A stretch of 12,035 nt of DNA from Porogramme epimiltina (Eukaryota; Basidiomycota; Agaricomycetes; Polyporales; Polyporaceae): contig FTLJ01001633.1 of NCBI GenBank assembly GCA_900155495.1, positions 1 through 12,035 of the forward strand. The letters run 5' to 3'. This document shows positions 6,026 to 12,035 of this stretch, piece by piece. The position numbers and the translations under genes are program-made. The notes beneath the pieces are model-generated. The model was not told the DNA's origin. It saw only the letters and a list, made by a program, of their open reading frames with translations, and searched no databases. Each line of letters starts with the position of its first letter. Positions within the stretch are counted from its first letter, which is position 1.

Positions 6026-9000
6026 TCATCCATTAGGATGCTAGCGTCGTTGGCACGTTAGAAATGAATCGTCTCATGTGAGATAGCGTGAACTTACATG
6101 GAGGTCTGCCACAGCGCAGAACGTGTGGAAGTCTACGTAGGTGTTCAAGAAAAACTTGTTGGCCAAGTCGAGCACATTGTGCGGCGTCCAACTGAGGTCT
6201 ACACCTTCTTTCCCAAACTCTGGAATGAGGTGGCAGGGGCGCAAGAGTGTGGAGGCAGAAACGACTGAGTGACGGCGTTCATGATTCTGGGTTGAGGGAG
6301 ATGTCGTGTACAAGCCGCTAACTCGATCGGGCCCTCGGAACGGTCGGAACCACTCTACATAGAGTAGGGGATGGGGATGGCGGGCGAGGTGGTGCGGGAG
6401 CTCAAAAATGACGCGTACCCTGCCGGCGCATAAGCCTAAGGGCGAAAAGAAGTTAGCAGGGAGGACACCGTTCAGAACAAGGAGCACGCACCATTGAGAC
6501 CACCATGACTGCGATACTGAGCCGCGTCGACTATAAACAAGCCGCAATCAAACCTGGAGGGGGTGGCTTTGCGACGGCCCGCGCGTGGGGTTCCAGGTTG
6601 GGCCCGCAACTTGCAGATCCTCTTGCTGTTCGCGACGGGCCGAAGTGAGGGCAGGAGGTGTAGGATGTAGTGGTAGATACCATAGTGGTCGAACGTGTTG
6701 GGGATCTCTGCGCCTGGGACATTGTCTCGTAGGAAAGATTGAAGATCGGGGAGGAAGTCTTTAGCACCGTAGCGCGTTTGGATGTCAGCGAGGGAGACGC
6801 GGCGGGCAGACGGGACCGTGGGGACCTGGTAGGCGCGGTGGACGTTAGAGGCAAGAAGGCCTCGAAGCGTCACCGCGCGTATCTGGGCGTCATCTCTCTC
6901 TTTCACCTCCAACTCGGATGCTGGGTTGCTCTCCTCGCCCTCACCGTCTTCCTCGGCACCGCCGCCTTCCTCACCCTCGCCGCCTTCCTCGCGATCGCCG
7001 TCTATCTCTCCTTCGTCAAGATCCGGACCATCGGCGGCATCGGCGCTAGGACGGAGTGTCCACGCCAAGTACGCGTCCTTGCGAACAATGGCCTCCTGGC
7101 GCTGGAGCCATAGCGTCATCTGTGCGAAGTATTCTTTCCGGCTACTTGCTCGGTACGCCTTCTTGGCGAAGTCGATGTGAAGCCGTTCTGATGTTTCCGT
7201 GTTCAGCCCATCCAGACAGCCGAGCGAACGAATGGATTGAATGTAGTGGAGGAGGGAATGCAGCTTCGGTATGTTGAAGTGTTCTCTGATTCCCTCCTCT
7301 ATGATGACGTCTTTCGTGGCGTGGAAGCGGTCCAGTGCGCCTTGCATCTGGCCCAGCGTGGAATCGTTGTGGGTCTCATATTGAGCGAGGTAAGTGAAGT
7401 CGAGCAGAGCGCGCACCATGCGCACGGCGCCGGGACTGACTCGTCCCACAAGGATGCCTAACAAGACCTTCTCGACCTCCTTCGCCTCCTTGCCCGTCCA
7501 CTGGGAGATGCCCGAGATGCCATTCTTGAAGATGCGCACGCCGTGGTGGTCGGTGACTGCTGCGAAACGTCGATCAAGTTCGGTCTCGCCTACCAGCTTC
7601 GTCACCCAGCTGACGAGGTGGTCTTTGATCAAGCCTTTGTGCAGCTGGTGGAGGATGTCGGGGGAGATCGCCGCGAAGATGTCGGTGTGAGGCAGGTCGG
7701 CCCAGAAGGGCTGTGGAATGGGTTTGAGTCCCTGTTCAGCAAACTCTGGTACGTCTTCTCCTCGGTCCACTCGGGATAGGATGTCGCGACTGACAGATTG
7801 ACTTCGAAGTTCACTCGCGACTTGGTCGCCACGCTCGAGCCGTCCTACGACACATCGGGGACAGCGGTTTTCTGCACAGCAAGCGACGAGACATTGCTCG
7901 GGGTGGTCGGCAATGTACGCCGCCAGGATGGGATATACTCGGCGAACCTGGCCGTCGGCACAAGTCATGAGCACGCCTGTACGCCCGGCCTCAACGAGTG
8001 GCTGTAGAAGGGTGCGCATGCACTCGTGGAAGAAGCGGTTGCGAGCATCCGAGCGCGTGGCCTTGGTGAAGCAGGAGAGTTTGGGGACAGGTATGTACCC
8101 GAGAAGGACTGATGCATGGAGGTTTGGCTGACGACGGATGGATCTATCGATGTTCCCTAGAGTGAGGTACACCGGCCACGCCTTCTTGTCGCCACTGAAC
8201 ACGGTCAGATTGGTCTGGTCCGAAGCAACCACAATCGCGGCCACCGTGGCGCCTCCCGGAAGCCGGCACTAAGGCGAGAGAGCTGACATTGAGTCCGCGA
8301 CGCCGCTCAAAGTCCATTATGGTACGTACCTGAACCTTATACCACCACTTCCCGCTATTCATCTCCCCGTAATACCGCTGACCATCCCTCATGATCTTCA
8401 CAGGCTCGTACGCGATGTTATCACGGAACGCGGGGTTGCCCATGAGGTCGGCAGTGCAGTCGACGGCATCGCGGCGCCAGAGTTCTGCTTCTTCAGTTAG
8501 GGGCTTGCCATCGGGTCCGATGATATCACCGGTGATCAGCACGTCGTCGTAGTGCCACTCCGGTCCGGTCGGGAGCCTATCGATCTTCTTGAAGAAGCCG
8601 TACTTTGCAGTCATGCCAGCGCTGGGCTGCACGCGTTCTTTTGTCTAAGAGCATACCATGTGTGAGTCCCGCCTGTGATGCGATAACCAACGCTGGGGGT
8701 TACTCACGATTTGCAGCTTTAGGAACTTATCGATCCCCTCTTGAGTGGTGAACTGCATCAACCACTTGACGAGGTCCCACTCGTCCCGGTCCTGGAACGG
8801 TGCGTACGGTCCTTCCATTGAAGCTTCTTGCTCGTCTCTGTAGTCCTCGAAAGGGGTGGTGCCCTCACCATGGGTAGTAGCGACAGGCCGTGGAAATCTC
8901 TCCTGCGTCCACGCGTGTGTGTCGTCCACATCCTCGACTTCTTGAATGCATACACGGCGCAATTTGAGTGGGGGTCCGGGTTCGGGTTCATCGCCTGCCT

Positions 9001-9241
9001 CAGGTGGGCCCAGTCGGTCGTAGGAGGGGTCGTCGGGGAATTCAGGCTCCACGGAAGGCTCCCGAGCGGCATCGCCAGGCTGGATGCGAATAGGGGCGAC
9101 GAGGACAGGATTGTCGCTGTGCGTGGCTAGGCGAGAGGATTTGGCATCGACATAGGAGAAGCAGGGGGCTGAGGCGGTGATATGTTGGCGTAAAGCCTTT
9201 TGGGTTGAGAACGCCCTGGCACATGCCTCGCAGCGTATCAT
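6026..9241 (-). CDS. Plavaka-type DNA transposase, apparently intact, five exons
   Basis: Exons run 9241-8708, 8644-8330, 8268-6492, 6435-6098 and 6040-6026. The introns are 63, 61, 56 and 57 nt with donors GTGAGT, GTACGT, GTGCGT and GTAAGT and TAG acceptors, and all junctions keep frame: 992 residues, no internal stop. Residues 4-27 form a C2HC/C2H2-like zinc finger (Cys4, Cys7, His20, Cys27). Plavaka hallmarks follow: LPTGPEW, ELWRRDAVDC and GNPAFRD (about 200-250), ASDQTNLTVFSGDKKAWPVY (around 300), a Cys cluster CCAENRCPRC (413-422), SPDILHQLHKGLIKDH (around 487) and LNTETSERLHIDFAKKAY (around 645). Likely DDE residues are Asp300, Asp487 and Glu641 or Glu644, which is inference. An acidic Glu/Gly tract lies near 697-735. 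The conserved end includes RVRVIFELPHHL and HLIPEFGK. The fifth exon encodes only four residues; without that splice the protein would end at 6074. Confidence 0.93.
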
Positions 9242-9421
9242 GGTGAGCGTTTTCTTAGACTAGGAGGCGGAACTCCTGACTTAGTGGATTTTGTCGAGCA
9301 GGCCTGGGCGCTTCAGCTACCGAACTAGGAAATCTCCTGTCGCTGAGTCAGTGCCCCGCCAGCACTATTCCACCACCACCACCACCACCCACCACCGCAT
9401 TCGACAACTATCCCATACCGT
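9242..9421. promoter_or_regulatory. Shared divergent promoter region with CCA repeat
   Basis: These 180 bp separate the ATG of the minus-strand transposase (9241) from the ATG of the plus-strand gene (9422). A run of CCA/CAC triplets occupies 9370-9396. No TATA box is evident on either strand. Such a short head-to-head gap implies a common control region; that is inference from spacing. Confidence 0.5.
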
Positions 9422-11653
9422 ATGGCAGCCCCACAAGCCTCGGAAGAAAAACATACAAGTAGTGGTAGGATCATCAAGCTCTCGGAGAAGCTCCGGCAAC
9501 AAGGTTAGCGCGCTGTTCGAGAACTCTCCGAACCCGCAACGCGTGTTGATAAAGTTTCAGAAGAGGCCGAACCAACCCCCCAACTTCCGCGCAAGCGCAA
9601 GAAGGGGAATGGCAAGGAGAATCAGCGTCCGCAAGGCCACATGGGCGTACCACAGGTATAGTTCCAACCCTTTTTACTCTCGTCTCGCATGTTGCGCTGG
9701 CACGGTCGGCATGACTGAATCACGTATAAGTTCATTATTACCCCTGTCAGCGGCAACTCCACGTCAATGAAGGGCCACCCTGTGAACCTGGAAGCGCGGA
9801 AGAAATCGCTCCCTTCGCTCAACGCCACACCGGCGCGAAAGGTCACTGCCATGCGCGTCAGCGGTGCGCGCCCTGTCAGTGGGGTAAGTTCTCACTCTAA
9901 ACAGTTGACCACGCGGCCCCTACACACCTGCATTCTTGCACAGACACCGAAGCCGACACCAGTGCAGTCGAAGAAGGTTGCCTCATTGACAAATCCTTGG
10001 GTAAAGGTACGTCCGTCACAGGCCTCGGCAAGTATCAGACCTTACTGTACTCTTACTTCTCTCTCACTCTTCGCACAAAGACCTCCCGCACTCTCCCGAG
10101 GGCTCCGACGGCTTCGTCTGACGAAGACGACTTTGAGCCCGAAGGGCCGCGCAAGTCGCGCCCCTCGTCGGTCAAGAAGCGCCGCCTCCCAGTACGACAC
10201 CACATATCGCCCACATATGCTCACTATGACAACAGGCTACCTCGCAGGGTCCTGACGATGAAGAGGATGCTTCGGAAGAAGATGTACCTGGGCAGGGCCT
10301 GCAGGGCGGTATGTCTGTAGTGCGCTTCGTGTGAGGAGCGCCAGCTCATTTTTGATCAGGCGATGGGTCGCAAGATGAAGATGACGAAGGCGGCAGTAAG
10401 CTATGCTTATTATGTAGACTACACTAGCATACTCACTAACTAACCAATTGCGTCGGCTGTTCTCCTCTTGTAACACAGGCAAGGGTGGAGGTGCCGGCAG
10501 CGATGATGGTATGTCCGTCGTGCGCCTCGCGTGATGCGCGCTCGCTTATTATCACTTGTAACGCAGGGAGCGGCGGAGGTGTTGGCAGCGACGATGGTAT
10601 GTCCGCCTTGTGCCACGTGTGTCGTGCCCCTCACTGATTTGACTGTTTAGACGACGAGCTGCAACTCGACAAGACCCGTGCTGGTAAGCAATATCCCTTG
10701 TGTAACTCACGCGAGCACACTCACTAACGAACGATTTGCCTCGCCGTCATGGTGCGGCCCTTCCCCGTTTTGACACAGGTCGTCGCGCGGGTGCTGGCAC
10801 CAACGAGGGTATGTTCATGTGGCGCTGGTTGTAGTGTGTTTACTCATCTGCCTTTCTTTGCGTTTCAGACGAGGACTCGCAAGACGACGTCGACGACCAC
10901 AGTGGTAAGCAACACCCCTGGTATACCTGGCACCGTAACGCTCACTGACCAACAACGCCCATCACTGGTGTGCGGTGTCTGTCCTCGTCTTGCAACCTCA
11001 GGGTACCAGGACAATCAGATGTTAGAAGACTTGTTGGAAGCCGCGCGCGACGACCCAGAAGGTTACGAAGGCGAACTGGAAGGGGAAGACGACGCCCTCG
11101 AAGGCGAACTCGAAGACGAAGACGGTGCCGTCAAACACGGTGCCGCGGGCAGAACGACTCCCGGAGAGAACAGTGACGAAGACGCCGATGATGACGAAGA
11201 CCCCCCGTTAGCTAAGCGTCGTCGGGTCTCTCCGCGCGAGGCGAGCGTCGAGACAGGTTTAGCCCTTCATGGGCCGCGACTTGCTCGGCGTGTAGTCAAA
11301 AGTGGGCGACCTATGGTCAGCCACTTTGAGCCCCATGCCCGGCACATCTTCAACACCGCGATACCTATCTTCAAGAGTTACGTTAGTTCGATAGATGCGT
11401 ACCCCGATAAAGTCAAAGAGATGGCATGGGCGAAGAAGGCTTGGGATGAAGCAGCTGCCCGGCACAGCGTTCCGCTTGCTGCCACTGAAGACTGCATCGC
11501 TATCGTACGTGACCCATTTGTTTGCTACCTTTCTGTGCTTCCGTCGCGGCGCATTCCCAACGCGCTCCGCGTTGGCAGTGCATCGTGAGCCACTTAGGTG
11601 TAGGACTGTATGGACTTTGCACGCCCACCATAAGTACAATGCTCTCCGTTTGA
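9422..11653 (+). CDS. Multi-exon acidic protein with partial DUF6532-like domain
   Basis: The model has about 14 exons: 9422-9503, 9561-9655, about 9773-9883, 9944-10006, 10081-10191, 10248-10308, 10360-10395, 10479-10508, 10567-10596, 10651-10683, 10779-10808, 10869-10904, 11002-11504 and 11579-11653. It gives about 431 residues. Most introns have GTAAGT, GTATGT, GTAAGC or GTACGT donors, and phases agree; the exon 3 start is uncertain (between 9751 and 9773). The N-terminus is basic (PRKRKKGNGKEN) and followed by SSDEDDFEPEGPRK, KKRR and a long Asp/Glu/Gly region, then LAKRRRVS, a likely nuclear signal. The last part, MVSHFEPHARHIFNTAIPIF to MAWAKKAWDEAA, resembles the start of DUF6532, a domain known from basidiomycetes. 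The expected continuation (RGSQ..RG.LK-like) is missing, so the domain is cut short or a downstream exon has been lost. The function is unknown; the composition suggests a nuclear, DNA- or chromatin-associated protein. Confidence 0.7.
10248..11001 (+). repeat. Array of phase-1 microexons in tandem exon-intron modules
   Basis: Within the DUF6532-like gene, exons of 36, 30, 30, 33, 30 and 36 nt alternate with introns of 51-97 nt. Every intron from 10309 to 11001 interrupts a codon after its first base. Exons 10479-10508 and 10567-10596 are close copies (GGTGGAGGTGCCGGCAGCGA versus GGCGGAGGTGTTGGCAGCGA). Introns fall in two classes: short GTATGT introns starting 10309, 10509, 10597 and 10809, and long GTAAGC introns starting 10396, 10684 and 10905 that share CTCACTAAC- or CTCACTGAC-like stretches. 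The array therefore looks like repeated duplication of an exon-intron module encoding Gly/Ser/Asp-rich acidic linkers. Confidence 0.75.
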
Positions 11654-11654
11654 C

Positions 11655-11978
11655 GTAGAGCTAGCCCGGTCGGGCGCCGTCTGTGGGAAGTTGACGAACA
11701 CGTTCACGTATCCGTGCCGGCGGCGGACCATGTCCGCGACGGCCGCCGTTGACTCGCGGCTCGTGACGTCGCCCTGGACGGGAATGAGGTTGCCTCGGCG
11801 CTGCGGGCAGGACGTCAGCCCAATTCTGCTGCTTACGGCAGGGGGGCGTGACCCACTCGGGGGGGAACACACGCGCTGTGCTTGCTGGCAGCCGTCTTGA
11901 GGACTTTGAGGCGACGGCCGACGATGTAGACCGTCACGCCGTTGTGCTCGAGCGTCTTGGCGATCATGAGCCCGATGC
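11655..11978 (-). pseudogene. Short-chain dehydrogenase/reductase fragment
   Basis: SDR enzymes are NAD(P)-dependent oxidoreductases with an N-terminal Rossmann fold. An acceptor (TTCGCAG, intron reaching from the window edge at 12035 to 11979) opens an exon at 11978 that reads GIGLMIAKTLEHNGVTVYIV then GRR, the typical cofactor-binding segment. A second exon from 11800 reads GNLIPVQGDVTSRESTAAVA, then DMVRRRHGYVNVFVN. The intron between them (about 11872-11801, CTGAC branch-like site, CCGCAG acceptor) does not keep frame with its best donor, so there is a frameshift or an unusual donor. The NNAG/NNSG motif expected after the last Val is degraded (NFPQ). The homology ends near 11660, and the catalytic Ser-Tyr-Lys part is absent. 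The missing start lies beyond the window. Confidence 0.75.
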
Positions 11979-12035
11979 CTGCGAAGGCAGGGGAAGGGAT
12001 GTGGATCAGCGCGGGGCGAGAAGACGGGGGCGAGC

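Noticed and set aside
6739..7113. Plus-strand frame with hydrophobic, transmembrane-like run
   Set aside because: The hydrophobic stretch is the antisense of the Glu-rich tract of the transposase.
9944..10000. Alternative acidic reading of this exon (containing EADTSAVEEG) entered in phase 1
   Set aside because: It leads into stops in the next exon, whereas the phase-0 reading continues smoothly into SSDEDDFEPEG.
1..12035. CRISPR array, prokaryotic operon or phage
   Set aside because: Spliceosomal introns throughout and fungal gene families rule out a bacterial origin, and no regular repeat-spacer pattern is present.

Overview
The window reads as nuclear DNA of a basidiomycete fungus, most likely an agaricomycete. 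It is GC-rich, the genes are cut by many 51-97 nt GT..AG introns with CTAAC/CTCAC/CTGAC-like branch points, the start codons have fungal contexts, and it carries a Plavaka-type DNA transposase, a family typical of basidiomycetes. It looks like accessory, rearranged sequence: gene fragments, degenerate repeats and one well-preserved transposon gene sit side by side.

Layout. 1-60: two copies of a 30-nt repeat at the window edge. About 490-1400: scraps of a decayed minus-strand gene, including one recognisable 55-nt intron. 1490-2242: plus-strand pseudogene of the mitochondrial arginine-pathway enzyme ArgJ/Arg7 (ornithine acetyltransferase), with a frameshift, an internal deletion and truncated ends. 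2445-3014: three diverged tandem copies of a roughly 90-nt core. 3051-3152: nested inverted repeats. 3453-3698: a diverged 163-nt-period duplication that also reads as a protein repeat. About 3700-4604: no convincing gene. 4605-4695: a near-perfect 42-bp inverted repeat with a 7-nt loop. 4835-5386: a two-exon gene for a 165-residue low-complexity protein, with a CT-rich leader and an AATAAA downstream. About 5730-5935: unassigned coding-like scraps.

The core is a divergent gene pair. On the minus strand, 9241 down to 6026 is a five-exon Plavaka-type transposase (992 residues as modelled, with no internal stop). On the plus strand, 9422 to 11653 is a gene of about 14 exons for an acidic, nuclear-looking protein ending in a partial DUF6532-like domain. 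Only 180 bp separates the two start codons, so a shared promoter is likely. The plus-strand gene contains a run of tiny exons (30-36 nt), all flanked by phase-1 introns and arranged in tandem exon-intron modules, so each could be skipped without changing frame. This is the most unusual structure here. The DUF6532-like domain stops early, and it abuts (11655-11978, minus strand) a short-chain dehydrogenase fragment that also breaks off there. The junction therefore looks like a rearrangement or insertion boundary.

Family names come from recognising motifs by eye. No searches or expression data were available.
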